Source of the DNA: Tetrahymena thermophila SB210
Taxonomy: Eukaryota > Ciliophora > Oligohymenophorea > Hymenostomatida > Tetrahymenidae
NCBI RefSeq assembly: GCF_000189635.1
Contig: NW_002476157.1
Location: 496,001-560,000, forward strand
Length of the DNA stretch: 64,000 bases
Direction: 5' to 3'
The notes beneath the pieces are model-generated. The model was not told where the DNA came from. It saw only the letters and a list, made by a program, of their open reading frames with translations, and made no database searches. This document shows, in pieces, positions 37,589 through 50,675 of the stretch. The position numbers and the translations under genes were made by a program. The number at the start of each line of letters is the position of its first letter. The stretch's first letter is position 1.

Positions 37589-40355
37589 TTTTAAATCTAG
37601 ACTTTTTTTACTTTATTATTATTTTTTTTAATTAATTATATTTAATCGTAAACTCCTATTCGTACTTAAGCTAGTTCAGTAAATCTATAATTTTATATTA
37701 TTAAATTTAATTAAATAAATATAAGATAGATTTATTAATTTGAAAAGACTATTTTTAAAACAAATAATTTATAAATAACTGGTTTTAGTATAATTCTAGT
37801 AAATTAATTAAGTTCAAATTTTATATTTTTGATATTAATTTTGAAGGTATAAATAAATAGCACAGTAAGAGTTTAATTATCATATTTCCTTATTTTTAAT
37901 CAAAAAAATTGTAGGTGGGTTAGGTTTACTTTTTTTAGATGACAATGGCCAAACAATCATGCAAATTTTATGTAGGGTATTCAAATATAAAAGAATTTAC
38001 ATTATATAATTTTATAAAATTTAAAATCACTTATAATTTTAAATAATTAACATAAAAATTGATTGATATCAATGAACTGTATGTAAGAGAAGACCTTTCA
38101 ATATTTGAGTAGAACTATTATTTAGATTCATACTACTAACATATTAAAAATTTAATTTTAGTTTTTTTCCCAATCGATTGTAAATACATTTAAGTTTAAT
38201 TTTTTCTAGAAATTTTAAAACTTTTAAATTAATTGATTCCTTTGAATTATTATAAGCATATTATAAATACTTATAATAAATAGTAAGTGTAAAAGAATTG
38301 TATCTTTTAATTTTAAAATATTCATATTCATATGCATATAAATAGATAGATGGTGTTTTCAATCAAAAAGTAAGCCCATTTTTTGAATGAGTAAAATAAA
38401 TTAAAAAATATGATATTAACTTGGTTCTAATTTAATTTTAAATTGGTAATATATCATCCAAAACATAACGATTAAAACTGATTAGTTTTCTTTGATTAAA
38501 TGATAAGTATAGTGATAATTAATCAGTATCTGGTACATAAGCTCTATTTTTGGAAATTAAAGCCATATTTTAGTATAAATCTAGTTAAAACTAGCTGGTT
38601 AATAATTAAAATAAAGCAAATCAATAATTTTAGTGGAAATAAATTTAGTAAATTTTAATCTTTATCAATTTCAGCCAGAAGAGAATCAATTTATATATAT
38701 AAAATACTTGAAAATTTTAATAAATTTTGAAGTATAAAATTATATTATTAAGATTCTACAGTTTAATTTAAATTTTTATGAATGAAATAATAAATTTTAA
38801 TTTACTTTAACAAATAAATAATCAAAATATATTATTTTGTTATTTATATTTTATGAATTTAAACAAACTAGAACTATTATATGATTAAAAATTAAGCCAG
38901 TTAGAGTTATATTTCAGTTATTTGTTTCAATTATTTGCTTTTATTTCAAACTAACGACATTTTACTCTTAATATTTAATAAATATTTTTTTATAAACTAT
39001 AATTCGAGAAATAATTTTAAAAAGGTCATACATAATAAATTTATATCATGTTAATTTTTACATTTTTAATTCGACATTAATTAATTATTCTGCTAAAATC
39101 TTTAACTAAAAATAGGTACTTAGCATTCAAAATATAAATAATAGTACTGGTTATATTTAATATATACACTTGATTCAAACAAAATAAACACTTTTATTAA
39201 TGTTTAATTAATAAATAAATAATTTATTAAAGATATTTTTTCTGTACTATTAATTGTAGATCTTTGATTTTTAAAATTAAATAAAATATATTAGATAATT
39301 AAGTAATTGAATTAAATTTTTTTATGTAATTATAAAAATAAAAAGCTAATATAATAGAAGGGGATTTGTTTTCTTTTAAGCTAATTTAGTATGATATGGG
39401 AGTGTTGTGATCTAATATATTTCTATCAATATCAGTTAAGATGAAATAATAATCATAAAAATCTGTTATTCAAAAATTGACTTTTTTATTTTCTGAATGA
39501 ATGAATGTTTAGTATATTTTATTACAATATTAGATTTAATTGATTGTAATAAGAAAACACGAATTTCAAAATTTAGTGAAGTTTATTTAAAATAGTTTTT
39601 CGTATTAAAATTTATTTAAATGTCTTTAATCATTTATTTATTTATTTATTCTTTATACTTTAATATTAATTTTTTTTTATCAAGTAATATTTAATATTTT
39701 AAAAGTCCTTATATCCTTCATTTTATTAAACAACTTTTTTTTAAAATGAATTTTAATGAATTTGGGGTAAAAAATTGTATTTATTTTTATTTTAAAGAAT
39801 AATAATTAGATTGAGAATTTAATTATTTTATTTTAATCATGGCATTAATCCATGTTTAATATTTGCAAGTGTATATATCATTATACATTTTTAAAAAACC
39901 ATTAAATTAATTTTAATATTAAAAATATACCAATTTTATACAAAAAAAGAAATTAATCTATTTAAATTTTACACTAAGATCATATCAAAAAGTTTGTGAT
40001 AAATTAGATGAAATTGTTACTTAAGATGTTTGATCAGTTTAATATGATTAAAAAGAGATAAAAAAAACTAATGAGATAGAATAATAAACTCAAATATATT
40101 CAAATCAATTATTAGAGATCATATAAAAAAATAATTATTTTAATTAGAAAGTTCTCCTAGAAGAGGTCCGTTGTAAAACTGTGAATAATTAATTCATTAT
40201 AAATTATTTATTCTCCCAAATGTTTTGCTTTAATAGGTGATTTAACATTTATTATTTAGATATTTATTTCATTATTTTCAAATATTAAGTTTTTAAAGAT
40301 ATTATTAAAAGCATTAAAAACACTTAAAGTTAAATAGATTATCAAAAGCTATATA
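37589..40355. other. Long intergenic region between apyrase array and E1 gene
   Basis: 2.8 kb between divergently transcribed genes. The first 100 bases resemble the start of the apyrase spacers. It contains one open ciliate-code frame (37939..38481, listed separately, weak). The rest is AT-rich with no recognised element. Confidence 0.4.
37939..38481 (+). CDS. Orphan ORF of 180 codons, may be spurious
   Basis: An uninterrupted frame under the ciliate code from ATG to TGA, with 16 or so TAA/TAG codons. Its first 200 bases are less AT-rich than the flanks (MTMAKQSCKFYVGYSN, then DINELYVREDLSIFEQNYY). The rest is rich in F, Y, I, N and K, as expected for translated AT-rich spacer. With only one stop codon, frames of this length arise by chance in such DNA, so confidence is low. 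No family or membrane segment recognised. Confidence 0.25.
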
Positions 40356-43300
40356 ATGGGTTGCGGTTTATCTAACGAAACGAAGAAAACAAAAGAACCT
40401 ACTGAAACAAAAAAGAAGGATAACCCTGATGAGAATCTATATTCTAGATAGATGGCTGTTTATGGTGCGGAAACTTAGGGTAAGCTTATGAAAATGAAAG
40501 TCTTCATTTATGGTCTTTAAGGCGTAATCTTTCATCATTTATTTATGAATTTTTTATCAGAAACTAACTAATGCAAAAATTTAAACTTTTAGGTTGGCAT
40601 TGAAGTAGCTAAAAATTTAGTTTTAGCAGGTCCTAGTTAAGTAGTAATTTACGATGATAATATTTGTAAGTCAGTCGATTAAGGTGTCAATTTTTACATT
40701 TAAGAAAAACACGTCAAAAATAATAGCACTAGAGCTGAGGCCAGTGCAGAGTAATTGTAATAATTAAATCCTTATTGCCAAGTTACAATCCTTAAGGGTG
40801 AAATTGATACACAAGTATTATCTTCTTATAATGTTGTTGTTTTCACAGATTACTTCAATAAAGAAAAATTGATAGAATTCAATAATTTCTGCAGAGAAAA
40901 AGGAATCGGTTTTATCTACACAGCAAATCTTGGTTTGTATGGATGTGCATTTGTAGATTTTGGATAAAAACATAAAGTAAATTTAATAATTATAAATCAA
41001 TTTGATGATCAATTAACGTAAATTTCAATATTTATGAATGAAAGGTTTTTGACAACAATGGAGAAGATCCTAAACACTCTATTGTAGTATCGATTACTTA
41101 AGATAAAGAAGGTCTAGTAAGATAATTTAATATACAAATAATTTTTTGTTTGTTAAATAAGTTATTTATTTATTTATTTACTAATGTTTTAATACTTGAA
41201 TAATAAATAAATAAGTAAATGGTTGTTGTTTTTGCTAAAAATCAAATTAATTTATTAGGTAACTACTCATGAGGATAAAAGACATGGTTTGGTAGATGGA
41301 GACCACGTTACTTTTAAAGAAGTTTAAGGAATGACTGAAGTAAATGATTAGGTTTATAAAGTTACTGTAAAGTCTCCTTTCACTTTCACTATAGCTTAGG
41401 ATACTTCTAAATTTAAAGCTTACTAAAGAGAAGGTATTCATTCATTCATTTATTTATTTACCAATATAAAAAAGATGTAAAATTTATTTTTTTAATTTTT
41501 AGGTATTGTCCAACAGGTTAAAGTATGTGAGGAAATATAGTTTAATTCATTATAATAAAGCTTGAATAACCCCATAGCTCCTGGAAAAGATTGTCTTGAA
41601 ATGTGTGATTTTGAAAAAATTGGTAGACCAGAGCAATTACATATTATTTTAAATGGGATATTTGAATTTTGCAAACACAATAATGGTCAACTTCCACAAC
41701 TTTTAAATTAAGACCATTCTAAATAGTTAAAAGAAATAGTCCATAAGTTATTGGAAAGTAACAAAGCTGATGCAAGCAATAAATTTAAAGTAGAAGAAAT
41801 ACCTGATGAATTAATATAAAATGTTTCTTTGTATGCTAGAGCACATATCAGTCCAGTTGCTTCTTTCTGGGGTGGTGTAGTAGCCTAAGAAATAGTAAAA
41901 TTCACTGGAAAGTTTACTCCATTAAGGCAATGGCTACATCATGAGGTTTTTGAATGCCTCCCAGATAGTTAAGTTACTAGAGAAGTAGTTGACAGCTAAA
42001 ATGGTCATTACGTTGCTATATTTGGAAAAGAATTCTAGGAATCATTGTCTAAAATCAAGTATTATAAATTACTGATTAACAGATTTTAATTTTTTAATTT
42101 TATAAATGAAAAGATTATTTTTAGTAGGTGCAGGTGCACTTGGATGTGAGTATTTGAAAATGTTTGCTCTCATGGGAATGTCAACTGGCTAAAGTGGACT
42201 TGTAAGTGTTACAGATGATGATAACATTGAAACATCTAATTTAAACAGATAGTTCTTATTTAGAAAAGAAAATGTTGGTAAATCTAAATCAGAAACAGCT
42301 TGCTAAGTGGCCAAGAATATGAACAACGTAAATAAATTTAAATATAATTAATTATTCAAGATTTTTATTTTATTTAGAGATTAAATGTTAAGAGCTACAA
42401 ACTCAGAGTAGCACCTGAAAATGAGTAATTCTTTAACGACGATTTTTGGGTCAGCCTAGATTTTGTAGTTAATGCTGTTGATAATGTTAAAGCACGTCTT
42501 TTTGTTGATGCACAATGTGTCTGGTTTGAAAAAGTAAAGTTATTTGATCATTAAAAAAATAAAAGTATCTATTTTAAATTGTTTAGCCTTTATTTGAGTC
42601 AGGAACATTGGGTACCAAATGCAATTCTCAAATAGTTATTCCTAAACTTACTCAATCATATGGAGATTCAGCAGATCCTCCTGAAGAAAGTATTCCTTTG
42701 TGTACTTTAAAGAACTTTCCTCATTAAATTGAACACACAATTCAATGGGCTAGAGATTACTTTGAAGGAATAATGGTTGAAGGGCCAAATGAATTATCGC
42801 AATTCATTAAAAATCCATAAGAATACTTATCTAAAATGTAAAGAGAAAACGAAGGTAAAAGTGGTATATTAAGAGCTAAGCTAGAAATTCTATAAAAATT
42901 AGCAATAGCTTTTAATGGAGGAACTTACTAAAATTGTGTTACTCTATCAAGAGAATTATTCCAAGAAATGTTCACAAATTAAATTGCACAACTCTTACAC
43001 AGTTTTCCTTTAGACCATAAGGTAGTTATAGCATTAATTAATTAATAAACATGTCCATCATTATTTTTTATTTCATAAATTAGACTGAAGAAGGATAACC
43101 ATTCTGGAGTGGACCTAAAAGACCACCATAAGTAAATCATTATAGTAATTTTATGATATAAAAAGAAATTATTGTAATTAGATTATTTATTTTGACGAAA
43201 ATGATGAGGAACATATCAACTTTATCTAATCGTCTGCAAATATTTTTGCCTATTTATTCGGGTTGAAGTATAATACAAACAGAGAAGAAATTAAGAAAAT

Positions 43301-44335
43301 GGCTAAATCTGTTCATGTTAGAGAATTCAAACCAGGCAATGTTAAAATTAGCACAAATTAAAACGATAACACTTAAAATGTAGCTGAAGATGATGAACAA
43401 ATTTGTACAAAAATAGCTGATGAACTATTGAGTAAATTTATTAAATTAATTATATTGTTTAAATATTAATTATGCTATCTAACTGATAGAGTTGAAAATA
43501 TCCTCTTCCAAGAAAATTAACACAACCGAATTCGAGAAGGATGATCCTACTAATTATCATATAGATTACGTTTCAGCAATAGCAAATCTACGTGCTAGAA
43601 ATTATAAGGTAAAAATAATTTGATAAATTGACTGAAAAGAATATTTATTTTATTTCAAAAATCAAAAAGATTACTGAAGTAGATAAATTCAAAGTAAAAT
43701 TGATTGCAGGTAAAATTATTCCAGCTCTAGCTACTACAACAGCTATGGTTGTAGGTGCTGTAGGCTTAGAAATCATTAAATATATCTTGAAAAAAGTAAT
43801 TTAAATTTTATTGTTTTGAGTATTTAATTTAATTTTTTTTAAAAAGCCTATCACTCAAATAAAAAATTCTTTTATGAATCTTGCATTACCAATGTGGTTA
43901 TTTAGCGAGCCTTTACCACCTATGAAGCACAAAGATAAAGATTATGATGAGATCCTTTTAGGCCCTGTAAAAGCAATACCTCCTGGTAATTTAAATTTGC
44001 TAGAAAAACTTATATTTATTTATCGTTAAATAGGTTTCACTAATTGGGATAAAATTGATGTTGTAGGACCTCTAACAGTCCAAGGGCTTTTAGACTATTT
44101 CTCATAATAATATTAGGTAAAACTATCAATAATATCTGTTGCAAAGATTTGTATTTATAATTCTTATGCTGGTGATTCTGAAAGACTAACTTAGGATATA
44201 GCAGCCTTATATGAAAAACTTAACAAAGCACCTATTTCATAATTTAAAAAATTCCTTGAAATTACAGCTAGTGGAGAAACTTTAAATGATGGGGTTGATG
44301 TAAATATGCCAATTGTTAAATACAAATATAAATGA
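40356..44335 (+). CDS. UBA1: Ubiquitin-activating enzyme E1
   Basis: Activates ubiquitin with ATP, forms an adenylate then a thioester, and hands it to E2 enzymes. About 13 introns. Seen in order: [18 protein letters not shown] and [20 protein letters not shown] (inactive adenylation half); FFNKE-like 4-helix region; the active half [20 protein letters not shown] with [17 protein letters not shown]; the catalytic cysteine domain ([20 protein letters not shown], Cys before TLKNFP); [18 protein letters not shown]; and the C-terminal ubiquitin-fold domain ending [10 protein letters not shown]. All main motifs are intact. Unusually, the protein starts [11 protein letters not shown], a good N-myristoylation site with a palmitoylatable Cys3. 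This ATG is the first after an in-frame TGA at 40182, so the start is well supported. Could be a duplicated, membrane-targeted E1; motif order fits UBA1/UBA6 rather than the heterodimeric SUMO or NEDD8 enzymes. Confidence 0.92.
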
Positions 44336-45135
44336 ATTACTTAATCTTTTATATCAAGTCAAATGTATTTCTAAAATTTTGTATTTTTAATTTACATTTG
44401 TCAATTTTTTCTAATTTTACAATTTTTTTCAACAAATATTTTTAAAAAATTTTTATTAGATAAAAACTAAAAACAAATAATTAATTCAATTATTTTAATT
44501 TTTAAAAATATTTTAGGTTAGATTTTTATAAAATATATATTTATATTTTTGTTGTATGAATTCAATTTATATAATTTTTAAATGGTATAGGGTAAAAAAC
44601 AACATTTTTTTTATTTTAAAGAGATAGATAAAATATTTATCTTAATCGCTACCGAAATTGCCCCAAATCCTTATTTTTGCTACCCCACTTCAGAAAATTT
44701 AGCAAAATTTAAAATTTTTGATGTAAAAAACTATTTATTTTTGAAATAATAATAAATTAAATTATTTTATAATTCTAATATAAAATATCAAAATCAGATT
44801 ATTTTCTTTAATTTTTATCTAAATAAAAGTTGTATTTTGGATTTTTTATCAAATAATAAAAACTTGATTTTACATAATCAAAAAAAATTAATTAAAATAT
44901 AATTTATTTTTTGTTTCTTTAAACATACTTAGGCATTTAGAAAGCAAATTCATTTAATAATGGATAAATCTTTTACAAAATGTATAAAATTATCAAATAA
45001 AAAACCCTTAAATAATTATAAATTTAGATTTGTAAATAAATAACTAAAAATCTTAATTTAAGAAAAAGAAATTGATTATTGAAAGGAAAAAATAAAAAAA
45101 GATAAATAAGTATTACTTGAAAAGAAAGAAATTTA
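44336..45135. other. Intergenic region with a GC-richer block
   Basis: Mostly A/T runs. A GC-richer block at about 44586-44692 begins GGTATAGGGTAAAAAACA and ends GCTACCCCACTTC, giving imperfect inverted ends (GGGTA against TACCCC), and may be a short mobile-element relic. A 40-codon ORF (44960..45082) has no support. Confidence 0.35.
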
Positions 45136-45849
45136 ATGAATACACTAAATTAATAATAATAATAGTAGTAATAAAAAGTAGCTGGTCGTACTTGTTTCTT
45201 GGTAACTAATTTGATTAATATTTTTGTTCATATCTATATTCTTCAAGGATCATATCACAATATTGTATCTCAAACATGGATCATTTACATTCTTATTAGT
45301 TACCTTATATCTCACTATATTTTGGGAATAATTTCTATCACTTAGCCAGATTAGTAACTACATAAGTTTTATAAATTTTCTTGCTTGCTTGTCTGTATAT
45401 ATATATATATAATACACTTATTTGTTGGCTTTACTTGCTTAGGATATATAATTTATTAGGTCATCAAAAATCCAAATGAAAGTGTTTTAAATTGGATACA
45501 ATTTTTAGTTTTATTTGCTTTTCTTACTTTTTGTTTCGCTGATGGATACATAGATTACAATAATTACAAATATATAAATAAATTAATTGCATTATCAATT
45601 GCCTAAAACATAAATAATTTCTCTCAAGCTGCTAACCATATAACTACATAAGCTTTATAAAATTAAGCCTAGCAGTAATAACCTTATATCCTTTAGTATC
45701 AGTAATTCTAATAAAATATTCCTCAAATAAGTAGCTTGGACTAAAATTAATAATAATTTACATAATCTGTTTCTGATGATATCTTAAATGATTTAAATTC
45801 CAACTAAAATTAGATTTTAATCTAGCAAAACGGTTACAGTCAATTCTGA
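45136..45849 (+). CDS. Small multi-pass membrane protein with Gln-rich ends
   Basis: An intronless 237-residue ORF. It begins MNTLN followed by eight Gln encoded by TAA and TAG. Four hydrophobic stretches follow: CFLVTNLINIFVHIYI, WIIYILISYLISHYILGII, CLLVCIYIYIIHLFVGFTCL and IQFLVLFAFLTFCFA. The C-terminal third is hydrophilic and Gln/Asn-rich (QAQQQQPYILQYQQFQQN), ending NGYSQF before TGA. Four spans with both ends probably cytosolic; the arrangement is tetraspan-like but lacks the CCG motif of tetraspanins. No family recognised. Confidence 0.6.
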
Positions 45850-46334
45850 TTTCATAAATAAATAGGATATTGCAACAAATTTTTTAATTAATTTATATTT
45901 AAAATTAATATTAAATAAATCTTCAAAACAAATTTATTTTGTTATTTTAAATAGATTTTCTCACTTAACTAATTTTTTTCACAACAAAAATAAATAAATA
46001 AAACTAAAAATAACATTAATATTAATTAATTTTCTGATTCAATAATTTTATTTGTAAAATTAACATAAATTAATTAAGAAGTGATAAAAATGAATTTGGC
46101 ATATTTTGTTTACTCATAAGCAAATATTTTTAGAAATAGGAATACTTTTTATTTATCTTTTTTTTATTTGATTAATTGTAATATTTTTTAATTAAAAAAA
46201 ATCAAAATTTTATCTTTAAAATTACAAAAATAAAACTTTTTATTGAATTTTTATTTACAAAAACAAATATTAAAAAAATTAATTTTAAGAAAAAAAATGT
46301 TTTTAAAATATTAATTTTTTATTTGAAAAACTTC
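45850..46334. other. Convergent spacer
   Basis: AT-rich 3' flanks of two converging genes. The right-hand 250 bases resemble the sequence next to the paralogous gene end at about 62930-63174, part of the larger duplication. Confidence 0.4.
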
Positions 46335-49300
46335 TCAAATAACTTATACTCTTAACAGAAATTTGTGAATATTATCATTTTCTTAGGCAGAAAAATTATA
46401 ATTGCTTTTCTTGATTTATTCTATAATGTATTTCACATCTTCGTATTTCGATATATCAGTAATTTCTGGGAGAATTTATAAAAATTTTTAGAAATTAATA
46501 TTCATTTGTTTGTGTGTTAGATTTAAACCTTAAATTTATTAGAGGCTGATCATAGCTTTAGCTATTATAGAAGCAATCATAGCAATACTAAAATTACTAT
46601 TTTCAGCTTCAAATTATTTTAGAAAATTAGATATTAAACTTATTTATTTTGGAGTAATTTGATCAATACAATATCTCGCAATTTTAATTAGGAAACTAAA
46701 AACAGCAAAACAAATCACTTAATCTCCATAATTAATCTTACCAGATATAACATCATAATAAATCTAACTTATTATAGGATATACTTATGGATTAATATCA
46801 ATAAATATATAGAATCTTTATAGACAGTATTTAACACATTCAAAATCAGCAGAAGTTGGTAGCCTTATTATTTTATCTTTGTAAATTTCTTGATAAAATA
46901 TTGTATCTTGATCAACACTTTCATGTCTTAATAGTTTTTAAATAGCTGACTATGACATTTTGATTCCTTCTATCATTTTATCAGGTAGTTTTTCATATAA
47001 GTTGGCTAAAAGTTAAACTCCATTAATAATTGATATCTTATCTTATCGGGCTAGTTAGAAAATTGTTCTCATAATAGATTCGTACAGTTATTAATATAAA
47101 ATAGCAATAATTTATTTATCTAACAATTTTATGATCTCTTAAACAACTTTAGTTAAAGATTATTTGTAATCTTCAGATCTATTTTTTTCTAATTTTAATG
47201 CTTAATATACTGTAAGCTAATACATCTAAAATATTTCAATAGCTCCTTATTCAAGGATTTAAGAATTTCCTTACTATTTAATTTCTTCTTGATGCTTTTT
47301 TAGGAAGTAGAGCTAAGTAACACTAATTATTTATAAAATAGTATTCATGATAGAGTGTACACTTTCTTCAAAAATGAGCTCATTTTATAAGTTTTGTGAA
47401 AGCAAGTTAAAAATATCAAATTTCTTATAATTTATGAATGTTTCTGTTGACTCTTTGCAAAAAATCAAGATAAAATGTAAAGCTTCTTCTACTAAAATTT
47501 ATTAGGGCAAGGACGGTCTTAAAATATCATACTCTATACTTTCTTCATCATCTTATTCATCATCTATATCTTCATATTCATCTTCTTCATTAACTTATTC
47601 TTCTTCTTCATTACTTTATTCATCTTATTCTTCTTCTTCTTCGTCATCACTATATTCATCTTCTTCATTATCAGCCTATTAATTTTGATGGTTTTAATTT
47701 TCTTCTACTTCTTCAGAGTTATTATCACTTTCCTCCTAAGTTATTTTTAAATTGTTTATTTAGCAAATAAAATTCAATAAAATGTTAACTTTTCAAATTT
47801 TATTTGTGAATAAATTTTATTTTTTTTTACAAATTGCTTTTTCTAATAAATATTAATTTGAAATTACTCGCTATTGATCTGTTAAGTGCTCTCTGCTTTT
47901 AATTATAATCGGACAATTTTTGACTGAACCATCTTTCAAGGCTGATGGTAAAACCTAAAGGAAAACTTAATCAAAGCAATTCTGAGATCCTAGCATTTCC
48001 ACAGTCAAAACTTAGAAAAACTAATAGTAGAAGGTTTTTTAAGTAGTGCTTATTTAATTTGATGAATTTTAAATCTTTTAAGCTATTTCTTCAGCTATGG
48101 CTTTAATGTTTTATTTAAGCTCACTGCAATCCAATTTTAGCATTTGCTTTATTTTTAAAATAGCACAAAGGCAGATTTATTGATTACTTTGGATTAAAAG
48201 CTCTCTTTTTTCATTATTAACAATCATTTCTAAGAATAAATTTTCAATGATTTGAATTTCATCTTCTAAATACAGGTATATATCTTCCAACTCTAGAAGC
48301 TACTTTATAAATTTCTGTGTTTTTTATGATAGCAAGGCACTATGCTTTTAAAAATTTTCGTTGGTGTATTCCTTAATTAAGATATGAAGTATATCTTTTG
48401 TGTAAGGATATAACTAAGCTTGGTCACTTTTTTGTAGATTTTAAAAAATATATATAAACACACTCAAAGCAAAGATCCTTAATTAACTATCATTTATTTT
48501 AAAAACTTCTATCAACTATGGAATGAATTAATAATGATGCAAAGTAATGTATTGTTTACAAATTACTACAAAACTCTATGAACTCTTTATAGCATGATAT
48601 TGTAAAAATGAATCAAAAAACATGTAGCTAAAGAATTTGAAAAACATATCTATTTCTTTTAGCTCAACATCTTTATTAAGTATGTATCTCATGATTTTAA
48701 AGCAGCCAATAACTTAAAATTTATCGCTTTTATTCACCACAAGTATGTCTTCTTAAATTAATTTCTAACTGTAAGATGTGTCAACCTCTTGATTTTTACT
48801 TAATACTTAGCTTTTTTTAATAACAGAGCATCTCTTCTCAATATTATTCAATTCCTTGTATATGTAATCTATGATTTTATTCTCATTAATGCCATTTAAA
48901 ACAATATCTATTATCTAATTTATCCTATAATCAATTTCATAATTAGTAAGAAATTTATCATTAGTGCTCAATACCTCAAAAAATTTTAATTTACATACTT
49001 ATATAGCTAATTGTATATACATGTTTTTATATTTTTTAGCAAACTGAAGGAAAGTGTCTGCTAGTATGGCTTCAGCTATTTCTACACACAAAATTGAGTA
49101 AAGTTCAAAATATTAATCTTTTGCTTCAAATACTTATTTAACTAAATATTTTTCTTCAAAATTATTTTCTAAATTTAAAATCTATTCTGTAAATTAGTTA
49201 ATTTTGTCATATAAATTTTTAATTTACTCTAATCTTTTGTCTTCTAGGATAAGATATATCTCTTTTTTAGTATTAAGCTCAATTACTCCACAATTGATAT

Positions 49301-50114
49301 TAACATTTTAGAAATAAGAATCATTTAAATTAATTATTAGTTTTAATAACATTCCATGAGCATAAACAGTTGTAAATTGAACTTAGTTTTAAATTAGAAT
49401 GTAGAGATATTAACAAACTATATCAAATTTATATTGGCAAATAATCTCTATTTAATACAGATTATTATAAAATATTACCATAACCATAGAAAGCTAAGCT
49501 TTGCTCATATATTTATGTAAAAATAGTAGACAATTTATTGCTAACGCATTAACTTCCTGTTTTTATTCTTAAATCTAATCATCATTTGATATTTTTATAA
49601 GCTCATCTATAAGCCTAGATGGTTCTTATATTTTGACTAGGCTAGGCTACTTAATATTCTTCTGTTGTACAATAAAATCGAAAGATTCTTCTTAATTTTC
49701 TCTCTTTTTTAAAATAGTGCTTAAGAATGTTAGCACTCTTAAGCATTATTCTGAATCTTTCTAAATAATATATCTAATTAATTCATCTCCTTATATGATA
49801 ACCTATTGATTAAAGTAAGTAGCTAGAACATAAAGCGTTTGTAAATGCTTCAAGCTAGAATCTGATGTGATGTAGTTGGTCAAAATACTATTAAAAATTT
49901 TTTGTAGCATAAAACTATCTTAAGAGCACTCTTTAATCAATAGCGAAATTAAAATAGAAGAAATGTATGAGTAATTATCATTATACCCATAATCAAATAA
50001 GGCATCGGTTAACTATTAAACAATTTCAAACTTATTCTCCTTAAACAAAGAAACTAGGTCCTTAAATTGCTTGTCAATATTTTAAAAGTTTAAGCTACTC
50101 AATATTGAAGACAT
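46335..50114 (-). CDS. Large helical-repeat (HEAT/importin-beta-like) protein with acidic loop
   Basis: Two long exons with one intron whose donor follows the codons for TDQQR (GTAATT) and whose acceptor precedes EESDNNSEE near 47740. About 1200 residues, almost all predicted helix, with repeated amphipathic units such as LRIFALSVFIYIFQNLQ and QVICFAVFSFLIKIARYC. A very acidic insert of about 60 residues (runs of E and D, for example EDEYSDDEEEEEQDEQ) sits in the last third. A long alpha-solenoid with an acidic loop resembles karyopherins (importin 4/5 type) or other HEAT-repeat scaffolds, but I cannot assign a named family. Start MSSILSSLNF. Its promoter and first codons are tandemly duplicated immediately upstream. 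A paralogue lies at the end of the window. Confidence 0.7.
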
Positions 50115-50675
50115 GCTTTTCTCTAAATTTTAATATAAAATCTGATTTTTTATTTTTATTAATACTTGAAAATTAGATTCGGCTATTTTAAAAGAACAAA
50201 TAATAATAAATTAGGGCCACGAATATTAACAGAATTGAGAATGACTTTTATTTGATTTTATTTAAGGCTAAATAATAATAAATTTGAGCTACATACTTAA
50301 ACATATATGACACAGGAATATTTTTTAATAGAAATATTTAATGAATGATTTCTATTTTAAACGTTTTAGGATATTTTTTTTCCTATATCCAATATTGAAG
50401 ACATACTTTTCCCTAAAATTTAATATAAAGTCTAATTTTGTATTTTTATTAATACTTGAAGATTAGATTCGGCTATTTTAAAAGAACAAATAATAATAAA
50501 TTAGCGCCACGAATATTAACAGAATTGAGAATAGATTTTTATTTGATTTTATTTAAGGCTAAATAATAATAAATTTGAGCTACATACTTAAACATAATGA
50601 CACAGGAATATTTTTTAATAGAAATATTTAATGAATGATTTCTATTTTATAGGTTTATTGATATTTTTTTTTTCC
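50101..50675. repeat. Tandem duplication (290-bp unit) of a gene start and promoter
   Basis: Copy 1 is 50101..50390 and copy 2 is 50391..50675. Both contain the same minus-strand ATG context (GAAGACAT on the plus strand), the block GATTAGATTCGGCTATTTTA, and GAGCTACATACTTAAACATA. They differ by about a dozen changes. The distance of 290 is not a multiple of three, so the distal ATG (50404) is not in frame with the gene and would act as an upstream ORF if transcribed. Confidence 0.85.

Noticed and set aside
44960-45082. 40-codon plus-strand ORF (MDKSFTKCIKLSN)
   Set aside because: Too short and out of frame with the membrane-protein gene that follows; no splice join supports it.
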